This document shows, piece after piece, positions 41,563 to 51,058 of a DNA stretch of 64,000 nt (position 1 is the stretch's first letter; the number at the start of each line of letters is the position of its first letter). Source of the stretch: Candidatus Gastranaerophilales bacterium (GTDB lineage Bacteria > Cyanobacteriota > Vampirovibrionia > Gastranaerophilales > Gastranaerophilaceae). A model generated the notes under the pieces. It was not told the origin of the DNA. It ran no database searches and was given only the letters and a program-made list of their open reading frames with translations. The position numbers and the translations under genes are program-made. The stretch covers positions 1 through 64,000 of the forward strand of contig CANRGC010000010.1 of the NCBI GenBank assembly GCA_947630045.1, given 5' to 3'.

Positions 41563-42322
41563 TCCTGTTTCCTGTCAAATTACATCCAATACAAGTTCCG
41601 TAAGATATAATCAAAATTTCTCCAAACCGATTTCTTTTGGCGAATATGAATCAGGAAAAGACTCGTATAGCTATCTTAAAAAAATGAACTCAAAAATTAA
41701 CGCCGAAATAGAACCCATAGCAAAAAAAGCCGAAAAGCTGACAAAAAAAGAGGGTAAAAAATTTGTAAACGAGGCACTAAAAGCATTATCTAAAGGCGCA
41801 TGCGAAGGTTTTAAAAATTATAAAACAAATTTGAACAACAAAAAAGACTCACCAAAACTCGTGTTTGACGAAATTGATAAAAACACCGGATACCCGATAT
41901 CGATTAAACTTATAGAAGAACGCAACGGATTAAACCTTGCAAGAATGTACGAATTCAAAAAAACATCGCCTGAAAAAAACGGCTTTGATTATTTAAAAGT
42001 GACGGAATATAAAGGTGATTTAGAAATTGAACACTTTTTAGACTCAAACGGCGCATATTGCAGCTATAAGGAAACAAACATTTATACGGGCGACAGACTC
42101 AGAATTACAAAACTCAGAAATAATGAGGGTTTTAACTTTACTGAAGAAAAAACCGATATATCAGAACAGTCACCCGCAAAAACCTTAAAAGAAGGGTATA
42201 TTTACACGGATAAATCTGCACCTTACAATTCAACTTACAGGGTTTTAACGGAAGAAGGGTTTAAAAAATTTGTAAAAAAACCAAACTCAATTTGGCAGGA
42301 AAACATTATGTATGTCGGCTAG
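41552..42322 (+). CDS. SFGE-tagged protein of unknown function (second of a pair)
   Basis: 256 residues. The N-terminus reads MKISPVSCQIT and SKPISFGEYESGK. A Lys/Glu-rich helical part (~45-90) is followed by a beta-rich part with YD-like strands (FDYLKVTEYKGDLEIEHFL). Size and layout match the gene before it, though the bodies are diverged, so they may be old duplicates. The 11-base overlap implies coupled translation. Function unknown. Confidence 0.78.
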   Translation: MKISPVSCQITSNTSSVRYNQNFSKPISFGEYESGKDSYSYLKKMNSKINAEIEPIAKKAEKLTKKEGKKFVNEALKALSKGACEGFKNYKTNLNNKKDSPKLVFDEIDKNTGYPISIKLIEERNGLNLARMYEFKKTSPEKNGFDYLKVTEYKGDLEIEHFLDSNGAYCSYKETNIYTGDRLRITKLRNNEGFNFTEEKTDISEQSPAKTLKEGYIYTDKSAPYNSTYRVLTEEGFKKFVKKPNSIWQENIMYVG

Positions 42323-42343
42323 AGCCTGTATTTACCGATAATT

Positions 42344-43678
42344 TTATTTACCGATACAGAACTTATCAAAAATTCCGTTTAAAATTTCATCGTTTACAAC
42401 CTCGCCCGTTATTTCCCCGAGAGAAATCAAGGCTGATTTAACGTCTATTAAAATTAAATCTTGTAATTCGCATGCTCTTGAAGCAGATATGGCATTATTA
42501 AGGAAACAGGACGCATTTTTTAAGCTTTCCTGTTGTCTTTGGTTTGTTGTAAAATCAGTGTTTTCAACATTTGTGCCCATGACTTCTTTAAAGATAATTT
42601 CTTTTAATTTGTTTATGTTTTCGCCTGTTTTTGAGCTGACAAGAAGCGCACCCGTTGTGTTTTTAGCCGATAAATTTATATCAGACTTTGTTGAAACTAA
42701 AATTCCCCTTTTTTCTTTGCAAAGTTCAAAAATTTCCTCATCTTTCGGGGTAATTCCAACCGAACCGTCAAAAAGCATAAGAACGATATCGGCTTCTTCA
42801 ATTGCGCTTTTTGCCTGATTAATACCGATTTTTTCAACCTTATCAATATCTTCGTTTTCTCTTATGCCCGCAGTATCAATCAAAGTGGCACAAACTCCGT
42901 CAATTTCAAAACTTTCGGTTATTATATCTCTTGTTGTTCCCGCAATATCAGTCACAATGGCACGTTCAAGGTTTAACAGCGCATTAAAAAGTGAAGATTT
43001 TCCGACATTCGGTCTTCCGACAACCGCTATTTTAATTCCTTCTCGCATAATATTGTGAGAATTTGCGTTTGATAAAATTTGGTCGATTTCATCTTTTATT
43101 TTTCCCAGAGTTTCAATTAAATATTCATAAGAAACTTCCGCAACATCTTCGGGAAAATCAACCGAAGCGGTAATTCTTGAGGCAATTTCAAGAATTTTTT
43201 CTCTTATTTCATTTATTTTTATTGAAAGCGCACCTGAAAGGTTTGAAGCGTTTTTAAGGGCAGACTTTGCCGTTTTTGAATTAATTAAATCTAAAACGGC
43301 TTCCGCCTCAGACAAGTCAAGTTTGCCGTTTAAAAAAGCTCGTTTTGTAAACTCGCCCCTGTCGGCAAGTCTTGCGCCGAGGCTTATAATTATATTTAAA
43401 ATTTTCTTTATAACAACGGGTGAGCCATGGGTTTGAAATTCAACAACATCTTCTCCGGTATAGCTTTTTGGGTTTTTAAAATATAAAACAATCGCTTCGT
43501 CAATTTTTTCATTGTTATGAATAACCCAGCCGTGATTAATTTTTCCTTCAACAATTTTTTTATTAAAAATCTTTTGCGCAATTTCATACGCACATTCGCC
43601 CGATATTCTCACAATGCCTATTCCGCCAAAAGAAAGCGGGGTTGATATTGCACAAATTGTTTCAAAAAAGTTACTCAT
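42344..43678 (-). CDS. mnmE: tRNA modification GTPase MnmE
   Basis: 444 residues, full length. The N-terminal folate-binding domain starts ICAISTPLSFGGIGIVRISG. The G domain has GRPNVGKSSLFN (G1), DTAG (G3) and TKSD in place of the usual NKxD (G4). The C-terminus ends with the active-site CIGK. With MnmG it installs the 5-carboxymethylaminomethyl group on U34 of tRNAs. The start at 43678 is preferred over 43696. A TAATAT box lies 8 bases before it, so the mRNA could be leaderless. Confidence 0.96.
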   Translation of the reverse strand: MSNFFETICAISTPLSFGGIGIVRISGECAYEIAQKIFNKKIVEGKINHGWVIHNNEKIDEAIVLYFKNPKSYTGEDVVEFQTHGSPVVIKKILNIIISLGARLADRGEFTKRAFLNGKLDLSEAEAVLDLINSKTAKSALKNASNLSGALSIKINEIREKILEIASRITASVDFPEDVAEVSYEYLIETLGKIKDEIDQILSNANSHNIMREGIKIAVVGRPNVGKSSLFNALLNLERAIVTDIAGTTRDIITESFEIDGVCATLIDTAGIRENEDIDKVEKIGINQAKSAIEEADIVLMLFDGSVGITPKDEEIFELCKEKRGILVSTKSDINLSAKNTTGALLVSSKTGENINKLKEIIFKEVMGTNVENTDFTTNQRQQESLKNASCFLNNAISASRACELQDLILIDVKSALISLGEITGEVVNDEILNGIFDKFCIGK

Positions 43679-43750
43679 AATTGTAAATATTATCATGTTT
43701 ATATTAAAATCAACAGTGACACTTTTTAAATCATGGGGAAATTATAGACA

Positions 43751-44827
43751 ATGGATTTTACCGCATTAACAATAGAATTTTTAAAAGCAATTGCAAATTT
43801 GGTCGGAAACTGGGGAGTTGCAATTATTATCTTGACTTTAATTATAAGGTTTGCGCTCTGGCCCGCTAACGTTTCTCAGCAAAAATCAATGAAGGCTATG
43901 CAAACAATTCAACCGAAATTAAAAATGATTCAGGACAGATATAAATCAAACCCTGAAATGATGCAACAAAAAATGATGGAATTTTACAAAGACAACAAAA
44001 TCAACCCGATGGCGGGCTGTTTGCCAATGTTAATTCAACTTCCGATTTTTATTTTGTTGTATTCCGCCCTGATGAGTCCGGCTTTTATCGAACAGGCGGG
44101 AAATGCTGATTTTCTCTTTATTAAAAGGCTTGACGCCACAATAAGAAGCAATGCGGGGCTTTCCAATGACGGTCAGTTTCAGGTTGACAAATTCGTAAGA
44201 CTTCAAAGCGCAAAGAGCATAAAAATTTATTTAAAAGACGGACAGGTTAAAGAGGCAAAAGTTAAAGACCCTCAAAAGGCAATTAATGTTATAGGAGAAG
44301 TTATTCCCAATGACCCTATAAATTTGGAATTTAAAATTAATAATGTTGATGAAGAATTCCCAATTCAAAACGCAATAGAAAAAGCGGAAGTCCAAGTTTC
44401 AAACCCGCAAACAAGAGAAACCGAACAGATTACATTTAAAAGAAACGGTGATGTTCTCTCGGCTGAAGTGCCGACTTTGCAAGCGGCTCAAACCATACAC
44501 TATGATGTAATATTTTTACTCGTTCTTTTTGTCTTGACAATGGTTTTAATGCAAAAAGTAATGATGGCAACTCAAAAAAAGGAAAATCAAGACCCTTCAC
44601 AGGCTGCAATTCAAAAGTCAATGACAACGGTAATGCCCGTAATGATTACTCTGACTTTCCTTTTTGTGCCTATCCCTGCGGGCGTTTTATTATATCTGGT
44701 AACTTCAAATATTTTTCAGATAATTCAAACGGTTATAATAAATAAACAAATGGAAGCTGAAGAAAATAACAAAAAACAGGCTAAAGACGCCGTTATTGAA
44801 GGAAATATAATAGAAGAAAAGAAATAA
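43751..44827 (+). CDS. yidC: Membrane protein insertase YidC/Oxa1 with a large loop insertion
   Basis: 358 residues. The conserved groove Arg is in TLIIRFALWP. The cytoplasmic hairpin (QPKLKMIQDRYKSNPEMM) and PMAGCLPMLIQLPIF follow. Core helices lie near 20-38, 91-108, 252-270 and 290-335. Residues ~131-250 form a charged, beta-like insert between the second and third core helices, far longer than the usual loop. The big N-terminal periplasmic domain of E. coli YidC is missing. It inserts proteins into the inner membrane. It is followed by ribH at 9 bp. Confidence 0.94.
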   Translation: MDFTALTIEFLKAIANLVGNWGVAIIILTLIIRFALWPANVSQQKSMKAMQTIQPKLKMIQDRYKSNPEMMQQKMMEFYKDNKINPMAGCLPMLIQLPIFILLYSALMSPAFIEQAGNADFLFIKRLDATIRSNAGLSNDGQFQVDKFVRLQSAKSIKIYLKDGQVKEAKVKDPQKAINVIGEVIPNDPINLEFKINNVDEEFPIQNAIEKAEVQVSNPQTRETEQITFKRNGDVLSAEVPTLQAAQTIHYDVIFLLVLFVLTMVLMQKVMMATQKKENQDPSQAAIQKSMTTVMPVMITLTFLFVPIPAGVLLYLVTSNIFQIIQTVIINKQMEAEENNKKQAKDAVIEGNIIEEKK

Positions 44828-44836
44828 GGTGAGATT

Positions 44837-45301
44837 ATGACAAACATTTATGAAGGAAAACTTGTTGCAAAAGAAACTGACAGATTTTGCATAGTTATTT
44901 CAAGATTTAATGATTTTATAGGTTCAAAACTCTTATCGGGCGCTCTTGACACTTTTTTAAGACACGGCGTTAAACAAGAAAATATTGATGTTGTATGGGT
45001 TCCGGGGGCTTTTGAAATTCCTCTTTTATGCAAAAAAGTTGCAAAAAAAGGTTACAGTGCAATTGTTGCACTCGGGGCAATCATAAAGGGTTCAACTCCT
45101 CATTTTGACTATGTTTCAGCTGAGCTTTCAAAAGGAATTGCCAGCGTTTCTCTCTCTGAAAACATTCCCGTAATGTTTGGTGTTTTAACAACGGATAACA
45201 TTGAACAGGCAATTGAAAGAGCGGGAACAAAAGCCGGAAATAAAGGCGCTGACGCCGCAAAAGCAGCGATTGAAGTTGTAAATCTTATAAATACGCTTTA
45301 G
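44837..45301 (+). CDS. ribH: 6,7-dimethyl-8-ribityllumazine synthase
   Basis: 154 residues. Family motifs are [41 protein letters not shown] (His88-type catalytic region) and [24 protein letters not shown]. It forms the penultimate intermediate of riboflavin synthesis. It sits behind yidC in a two-gene unit, and ribF lies ~12 kb upstream in the window. Confidence 0.97.
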   Translation: MTNIYEGKLVAKETDRFCIVISRFNDFIGSKLLSGALDTFLRHGVKQENIDVVWVPGAFEIPLLCKKVAKKGYSAIVALGAIIKGSTPHFDYVSAELSKGIASVSLSENIPVMFGVLTTDNIEQAIERAGTKAGNKGADAAKAAIEVVNLINTL

Positions 45302-45321
45302 ACAATCTTTTAATATTAAAT

Positions 45322-45352
45322 AAAACAGGGAATTTTTCTCCCTGTTTTTTGT
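45322..45352 (+). terminator. Intrinsic terminator after ribH
   Basis: ACAGGGA and TCCCTGT around a 7-base loop, followed by T6. Confidence 0.88.
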
Positions 45353-45512
45353 TTTTTCTTGATATGAAGCTGTTATAAGCGTTTGAAGATAAATTTTTCC
45401 CGCCGTTGTCACAACAATGTAAACTTTTCTTAACTGGAATATATTTTTACTAAAGTTACACTTGTTTTATCACGATAAATATAGAGTGTAAATGAAAGAA
45501 GGAGTTTGCCCC

Positions 45513-47354
45513 ATGACTTCAATTAACGGTGATAGCAGCTTTAATTATGCTGCGCTAAATCTTAGAAGCAAATCGCAACTTGGCGGAAGACCAATTAAAA
45601 GTAAAGAGGAAAATCTTTTCGACGGTCTTAGTTTAAATGAATTAAAGACCATTGATAAAGATGAAGACGGCTTAGTTACATATAGAGAGTTTGAAGCCGT
45701 TGCAAAAAAAGGACATTACAACGGAAGCTATCTTAAGAGTGTTTTTGAAAAATTAATGAAAGCTTTCGATTCTTCGGCAAAAGTTGTAGAAAAAGCTAAA
45801 TTCGATAAAACCGCCTCATATAAATCAAATTCAAAAGGAATTGTTACGGAATATTCATCAAACGGGATTAGAGCTACTGAAATAAAAACAGACTCTAAGG
45901 GGCAATTCACTTCGATGAAAGTCGGGCATGCAAAATATAGTGCAACAAAAACAGAAAAACTTGATAACGGCACAACAAGAACAATCTTAAGCGCAAAAGA
46001 CGGTTCCAAAGTTCAGATTGATACCGATAAAGACGGAAACTACACTTTTAAAACGTACGATAAAAACAAAACTGCAACAAGCGAAGTTAAATTTAATAAA
46101 AACGGAACGATTAACTATACAGCAACATTTAAAAACGGGCGTGTCGCAACAAAAATTATGCACTCAACAGGCAATGTAAGAGAATATGAGCGTGACGAAA
46201 AAGGCAACCTTTTAAAATCAGTTGATAAAAATAAATCAGGAAAAAAAGTAAGCGAACAAACTTATGTAAAAATAGACGGTGCTAATCAGTATGCAACAAA
46301 AACCACCTTCGACACTAAAACCGGCAAAAAGGAAAGCACATATAAATATGACTATTCTAACTTAAAAAACGGCACAGGAACGGTTAAGATAACAAGAACA
46401 GATTCAAAAGGCAAAGGTGAAATTACAACAAAAACAATGAAAGACGGGAGTGTAACAAAAATAGTTACAAAAGATAAAAAGGGCAATGTTGTTAAAAACA
46501 GTGAATATAAAAATGGGAATATAACCAAAGAAGTTAAAACTTCAAACGGTAAAAAAACCGAAATCAAATATGACAATTCACGCAACACCAAAGAACAAGT
46601 TGAAACTTCAAAAGACAAAAACAATAAAACAGTAAAAGCAAAAACCGTTAATTTTTACAATTCAAAAACGGGCGTAATTACAAAAGCCGAATATACAAAA
46701 CAGGTTGACGGCAAAAAATCTCAAACATCAACAAGAAAATATGACAGCAAAGGTGTTATAAAAAGCAAAGATATAACAAACTATGAAAGTGACGGCAAAA
46801 CCGTTAAAAGTAAAAAATCTATTACTTATAAAAATGGTGTTGCATCAAGCGCCGTTCAATATAATAAAGAGGGCGGATATGAAAAATATAAATATGAAAT
46901 TAAATATGATAAAAACGGAAAAGAAAAATCAAAAACAACAAAAATTTATTACGGCGGAAAATGGATAAACAAAACAGACAATTACAAATGGGATACAAAA
47001 ACCCATAAATGGGTTAAAAAAGCTGTGAAAAAATCAACATCATATGGCGGATACAACAGTTATTCATACAATAATTATTCGTATAATAACTCATATAACA
47101 ATAACTATTCATCCAATAATTCCAATAACAAAAATAATAACACGTCAAGCACATCATACAGTTCGTATGACAAATATATCGGCGTATTGAATGACCCTGC
47201 CATAAGCAGCTCACAAAGAAGTAAAACTGAAAGTGATTTTAAAGCTAACGGCGGACACTCGTTTAAAGACACAAACGGAAAAACACATTATACATATGAC
47301 CCGACGTTACAGTATAATCAACAGTACAGTCAGTTTCAAAACAAAAAGAAATAA
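45513..47354 (+). CDS. Large EF-hand protein with YD-like repeats and Asn/Tyr/Ser-rich tail
   Basis: 613 residues. The start at 45513 has an AAGGAG site. A canonical EF-hand loop (DKDEDGLVTYRE, residues 48-59) should bind calcium. From ~95 to ~510 the protein is a series of Lys/Thr/Gly-rich strands with recurring YDSKG- and KDGS-like turns, similar to YD/Rhs-type or MORN-like beta repeats. The tail (~520-560) is a Tyr/Asn/Ser low-complexity run, and the last 50 residues are Gln/Tyr-rich. No signal peptide is seen. It is probably a surface or exported structural protein, by comparison with the EF-hand protein at 62055. The exact family is unknown. Confidence 0.82.
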   Translation: MTSINGDSSFNYAALNLRSKSQLGGRPIKSKEENLFDGLSLNELKTIDKDEDGLVTYREFEAVAKKGHYNGSYLKSVFEKLMKAFDSSAKVVEKAKFDKTASYKSNSKGIVTEYSSNGIRATEIKTDSKGQFTSMKVGHAKYSATKTEKLDNGTTRTILSAKDGSKVQIDTDKDGNYTFKTYDKNKTATSEVKFNKNGTINYTATFKNGRVATKIMHSTGNVREYERDEKGNLLKSVDKNKSGKKVSEQTYVKIDGANQYATKTTFDTKTGKKESTYKYDYSNLKNGTGTVKITRTDSKGKGEITTKTMKDGSVTKIVTKDKKGNVVKNSEYKNGNITKEVKTSNGKKTEIKYDNSRNTKEQVETSKDKNNKTVKAKTVNFYNSKTGVITKAEYTKQVDGKKSQTSTRKYDSKGVIKSKDITNYESDGKTVKSKKSITYKNGVASSAVQYNKEGGYEKYKYEIKYDKNGKEKSKTTKIYYGGKWINKTDNYKWDTKTHKWVKKAVKKSTSYGGYNSYSYNNYSYNNSYNNNYSSNNSNNKNNNTSSTSYSSYDKYIGVLNDPAISSSQRSKTESDFKANGGHSFKDTNGKTHYTYDPTLQYNQQYSQFQNKKK

Positions 47355-47410
47355 TAAAGTTGAAAAACAATAAAAGACAACGGGAGAAACCGTAAAACTT
47401 AATAACAATC

Positions 47411-47434
47411 GAGGGGGCAAGACCCCCTCTTTTT
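47411..47434 (+). terminator. Intrinsic terminator after the EF-hand gene
   Basis: GAGGGGG-CAAGA-CCCCCTC followed by T5, ending just before the convergent aroF stop. Confidence 0.9.
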
Positions 47435-47436
47435 AA

Positions 47437-48447
47437 TTACATTTTTTTATCTACAACGGGTGCCAAAACTTTTAATTTTTTATAAAGTTCTGCAAACTGT
47501 TCGGGATAAAGCGATTGCGCCCCGTCACAAAGCGCACATTCAGGCTTATTGTGTACCTCAATCATAAGACCGTCAGCGCCTGCCGCAATTGAAGCCATTG
47601 ACATCGGGGCAACTTTATCTCTCAAACCCGTTCCGTGGGAAGGGTCAACAATAATGGGAAGGTGGCTAAGCTTTTTCACAACGGGAATTGCGCACAAATC
47701 AAGAGTGTTTCTCGTTGCAACTTCAAAAGTTCTTATCCCTCTTTCACAAAGAATAACTTCTCTGTTTCCGCCCGAAAGAATATATTCGGCAGCCATAAGC
47801 CATTCGTTAATTGTCGCCGAAAGCCCTCTTTTAAGTACAACCGGCTTATCTATTTTGCTTAACTCTTTTAAAAGGTTAAAGTTCTGCATATTTCTTGCGC
47901 CAACCTGCAAGATGTCGACATAATCTAAAAACATGGGAATTTGGCTGATTTCCATGACTTCGGAAGTTACTGCAAGGTGATTTCTGTCAGCCGCTTTTCT
48001 AATCATTTTCAAACCTTCTTCGCCAAGCCCCTGAAAGGCATAGGGTGAAGTTCTCGGCTTAAAAGCGCCGCCTCTCATAATTTTAACGCCAAATTGAGCC
48101 ATTTTTTCGGCGCATTCCTCAATCTGATCTTCATTTTCGATTGTACAGGGTCCCGCTATCATTCCCGCATAATCACCGCCGAATTTCTCGCCGTTAACTT
48201 CAATTATGGTATCTTCTTCCTTAAAAAGATGAGAAACAAGCTTATAGCTTGATGAAATTTTAATAACTTCTTTAACGCCGTCTAAAAGTTCAAAATCTCT
48301 CGGGTCAACCGGACTTTCCCCGACAGCGCCGATAATTGTGTGAGATTCCCCTTTTGATAAATGAGCGTCACGCCCCTTTGATTTTACGAAACTTACAACC
48401 TTTTCTATATTTTCTTCACTCGCCCCATGGCGCATAACGATAATCAT
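47437..48447 (-). CDS. aroF: 3-deoxy-7-phosphoheptulonate (DAHP) synthase, AroF type
   Basis: 336 residues, class I-beta. An N-terminal ferredoxin-like regulatory domain (~1-70, MIIVMRHGASEENIEKVV) precedes the TIM barrel with MIAGPCTIENEDQIEECA, RGGAFKPRTSPYAFQGLG and PIIVDPSHGTGLRDKV. It joins phosphoenolpyruvate and erythrose-4-phosphate in the first step of the shikimate pathway. It is divergent from rsmE. Confidence 0.97.
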   Translation of the reverse strand: MIIVMRHGASEENIEKVVSFVKSKGRDAHLSKGESHTIIGAVGESPVDPRDFELLDGVKEVIKISSSYKLVSHLFKEEDTIIEVNGEKFGGDYAGMIAGPCTIENEDQIEECAEKMAQFGVKIMRGGAFKPRTSPYAFQGLGEEGLKMIRKAADRNHLAVTSEVMEISQIPMFLDYVDILQVGARNMQNFNLLKELSKIDKPVVLKRGLSATINEWLMAAEYILSGGNREVILCERGIRTFEVATRNTLDLCAIPVVKKLSHLPIIVDPSHGTGLRDKVAPMSMASIAAGADGLMIEVHNKPECALCDGAQSLYPEQFAELYKKLKVLAPVVDKKM

Positions 48448-48513
48448 TTTTCATATTCTCCTTTAGCTTTAGCAATTCTAACATAAAGAAAACGGTTGTG
48501 ATAGAATAATTCT

Positions 48514-49236
48514 ATGCCGCATTTTTTAATCTCAAAAAATTCAATAGAAAACAACAAAATTATTATCAATGACAAAGAGCTTCTTTGTCATATTGTTCAA
48601 TCTTTAAGGGTGAAAGCGGGCGAAGTTGTTAAATTTATCGACGAAAACGAGAATGTTTATTTTTCCGAAATTGAAAGCATATCAAAAAAAGAAATCATGG
48701 CAAAAATATTAAAATCTGAAAAGTCTGAAAGAAGGCTCAATTTTAATCTTTGTGTTTTAATTTCCGTTTTAAAACAGGAAGCTATGCACCTTGCAATAGA
48801 AAATGCGGTTCAGCTCGGGGCAAAAGAAATTTATACGGTATATTCCGATAACGCCTCGGTTAAGAAAGATTTGATTTTAAACAAAGCCGAAAAGTGGCAA
48901 AAAATCGGCACGGAAAGTTTCAAACAGTGCGAAAGAGCGGATATGCCCAAAGTTTTTGACATTTTAAAATTTGATGAAATTTTTTCAAAATTCAAAAAAG
49001 AAAATATTCTTGTTTTTGCGGAAAAATATGACGAATTTTCCGTCAAAGAAGCGTGTTTAAATTTGGATAAAAACGAAAAAATTCTTGCCGTCTTTGGTCC
49101 TGAGGGCGGTTTTTCAGAAAAAGAGTTTGAATATTTTAAAAACGAAAATATAAAGCTTGTCACTCTCGGAAAATTAATTTTAAAAGCGCCAAATGCAATT
49201 ACGGCAGGGCTTTTTGGAGTTATTCAAAATGTTTGA
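48514..49236 (+). CDS. rsmE: 16S rRNA m3U1498 methyltransferase RsmE
   Basis: 240 residues. A PUA-like N-terminal domain (~1-70) is followed by a SPOUT methyltransferase domain with VFGPEGGFSEKEFEYF and the knot region LGKLILKAPNAITAGLFGVI. The last motif is usually LG-x-RILR-x-ETA, so this copy is diverged there. It methylates U1498 in the decoding region of 16S rRNA. The end overlaps cca by 8 bases. Confidence 0.93.
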   Translation: MPHFLISKNSIENNKIIINDKELLCHIVQSLRVKAGEVVKFIDENENVYFSEIESISKKEIMAKILKSEKSERRLNFNLCVLISVLKQEAMHLAIENAVQLGAKEIYTVYSDNASVKKDLILNKAEKWQKIGTESFKQCERADMPKVFDILKFDEIFSKFKKENILVFAEKYDEFSVKEACLNLDKNEKILAVFGPEGGFSEKEFEYFKNENIKLVTLGKLILKAPNAITAGLFGVIQNV

Positions 49237-50539
49237 TGAGATAATTGAAAAAATAAAACCTTACATAAAAAACAAAGAAGCATACCTTGTGGGCGGATAT
49301 ATGAGAGATATGCTCCTTAAAAAAACTTCGCCTGACAGAGATATCACAATTAAAACAGAAAATCTGAAAGAACTCTGCATAAAAATTGCCGATGAAAATA
49401 ATGGCGCTTTTGTAGAGCTGGACAGCAAAAACGAGATTTACAGAGTTGTTTTTGATAAAGACTATATTGATTTTGCAAGGCTTTTGGAAAACGACGTCAC
49501 TAAAGACTCAAACAGACGTGATTTTACGATTAATTCCATTATGTATGACATAAATAACGATAAAATTGTTGATATAAATAATGGAATTGAAGACTTTAAA
49601 AACAAAATAATAAGAACAAAAACCTTAGAAAATTTATCGGATGATTACCTGAGAATGCTTAGAGCGTTCAGATTTCAAGCTATGCTTGGTTTTGAAATTG
49701 ACCCTTCAATTTTGGATTTTATAAAAGAAAACGCAAAAAAAATAAATAACGTTGCAAAAGAGCGAATTCATCAGGAATTAATTAAAACTTTTGAAGGGAA
49801 ATTTTTAAAAAAAGCAATTTTAAATATGGATAACTCAGGAATGCTTGAGGTGATTTTCCCCTGTTTCACCGAAATTAAAAAAATTCCTTCAAATTCTCAT
49901 CATCATCTTTGCCTTTTTCATCATTTAATTGAAACTGTCGAAAATATCAGAATTGACAAGCCCGAACTTAAACTTGCGGCGTTTTTACACGACATTGCAA
50001 AACCCGAAACGTGGACAATTGAACAAGATACGGGACGCCACAGGTTTATTGGTCACGATGAGGTCGGAAGCAAAAAAGTTGTTCCCCTTTTAAAAAGTTT
50101 AAAATTTTCAAATAAAGAAATCGACTACATTTCAAAAATGATAAAATATCATATTTACCCTTCTTCCTTAATGGCTCAGGCTGATAAAACGGAAAAAGCT
50201 TACGTTAAATTTGTCAGAAAAATCGGAGATGACACCCCCGATTTAATTGAACTTGCCAGAGCAGACAGGCTTTCAGCCAGAGGGGAAGCCGTCAGTGAAG
50301 AAATGGTTAAAACAAACCTGAAAAATCTTGAAATTTTATATCAAAAATATCTGGAAATTTCTCCGAAATTAAAGTCATTGCCTAAATTAACGGACGGATA
50401 TGAAATTATGAAAATTTTAAACTTGAAACCTTCAAAAAGGCTCGGCGAAATTATCGACGAAATAAAAGAACTTCAATTTGAAGGTGTTTTAAACACAAAA
50501 GAAGACGTTATTTCTTATCTTTTAAAATTAAACGGGTAA
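49229..50539 (+). CDS. cca: CCA tRNA nucleotidyltransferase / poly(A) polymerase family with HD domain
   Basis: 436 residues. The class II nucleotidyltransferase head has AYLVGGYMRDMLL, PDRDITIK (catalytic acids) and NRRDFTINSIMYD. The neck has YLRMLRAFRFQA. A C-terminal HD domain has LHDIAKPETW. It probably adds or repairs tRNA 3' CCA, since neither tRNA here encodes CCA. Whether it is a full CCA, CC- or A-adding enzyme cannot be told by eye. The start at 49229 replaces an earlier in-frame codon inside rsmE. Confidence 0.92.
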   Translation: MFDEIIEKIKPYIKNKEAYLVGGYMRDMLLKKTSPDRDITIKTENLKELCIKIADENNGAFVELDSKNEIYRVVFDKDYIDFARLLENDVTKDSNRRDFTINSIMYDINNDKIVDINNGIEDFKNKIIRTKTLENLSDDYLRMLRAFRFQAMLGFEIDPSILDFIKENAKKINNVAKERIHQELIKTFEGKFLKKAILNMDNSGMLEVIFPCFTEIKKIPSNSHHHLCLFHHLIETVENIRIDKPELKLAAFLHDIAKPETWTIEQDTGRHRFIGHDEVGSKKVVPLLKSLKFSNKEIDYISKMIKYHIYPSSLMAQADKTEKAYVKFVRKIGDDTPDLIELARADRLSARGEAVSEEMVKTNLKNLEILYQKYLEISPKLKSLPKLTDGYEIMKILNLKPSKRLGEIIDEIKELQFEGVLNTKEDVISYLLKLNG

Positions 50540-50983
50540 GGTCATATCCGAAAGCTCGTTTTTAATTTCTTCAACCGAAACATGAACTATATCGTCGCCG
50601 GATTTTTCCTGAAGATAAACGTCAACAATACCGGATTGGGCAATAAACCTTTTACACAAAATGCAAATCATTGTATGCCCGTATATATACATGGAAGAAC
50701 CCTTACACCTGTCTTGACCCGCCTGTATTATGGCGTTTTGTTCCGCATGAATTGAGCGGCAGGTTTCATATCTTGTGCCGGATTGAATGTTATTTTTCAT
50801 TCTGTAGCAATATCCAAGCTCATAACAAGAAATTACTTTTGAAGGAGTGCCGTTATATCCCGTTGCCTTAATTTTTTTATCATCCCCGACAATTACCGCA
50901 CCAACATGCGCCCTTAGACAATTAGAGCGGGAAGCGCACGTTTTTGCAATTTCCATAAAATATTCATCCCACGGTTTAATCAT
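50528..50983 (-). CDS. dCMP deaminase-like protein (ComEB type)
   Basis: 151 residues. The zinc-binding deaminase motifs are IHAEQNAII (His and catalytic Glu) and CILC (two Cys); the usual Pro before the first Cys is Ile. Extra Cys residues near the N-terminus and the GTRYETCRSIHAEQN stretch match dCMP deaminases, which supply dUMP for dTMP synthesis. It converges with cca with a 12-base overlap. Confidence 0.9.
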   Translation of the reverse strand: MIKPWDEYFMEIAKTCASRSNCLRAHVGAVIVGDDKKIKATGYNGTPSKVISCYELGYCYRMKNNIQSGTRYETCRSIHAEQNAIIQAGQDRCKGSSMYIYGHTMICILCKRFIAQSGIVDVYLQEKSGDDIVHVSVEEIKNELSDMTLPV

Positions 50984-51058
50984 AAAAAAGCTTTCTTAAG
51001 ATATTATAAAAAGTAAAATAGCATATAAAATTTTTTTTATCAATTTTTGGTTTATCTA

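Noticed and set aside
42344-43678. TKSD instead of NKxD in MnmE as a sign of lost GTPase function
   Set aside because: Thr at this position occurs in other functional GTPases, and all remaining motifs, including the C-terminal CIGK, are intact.
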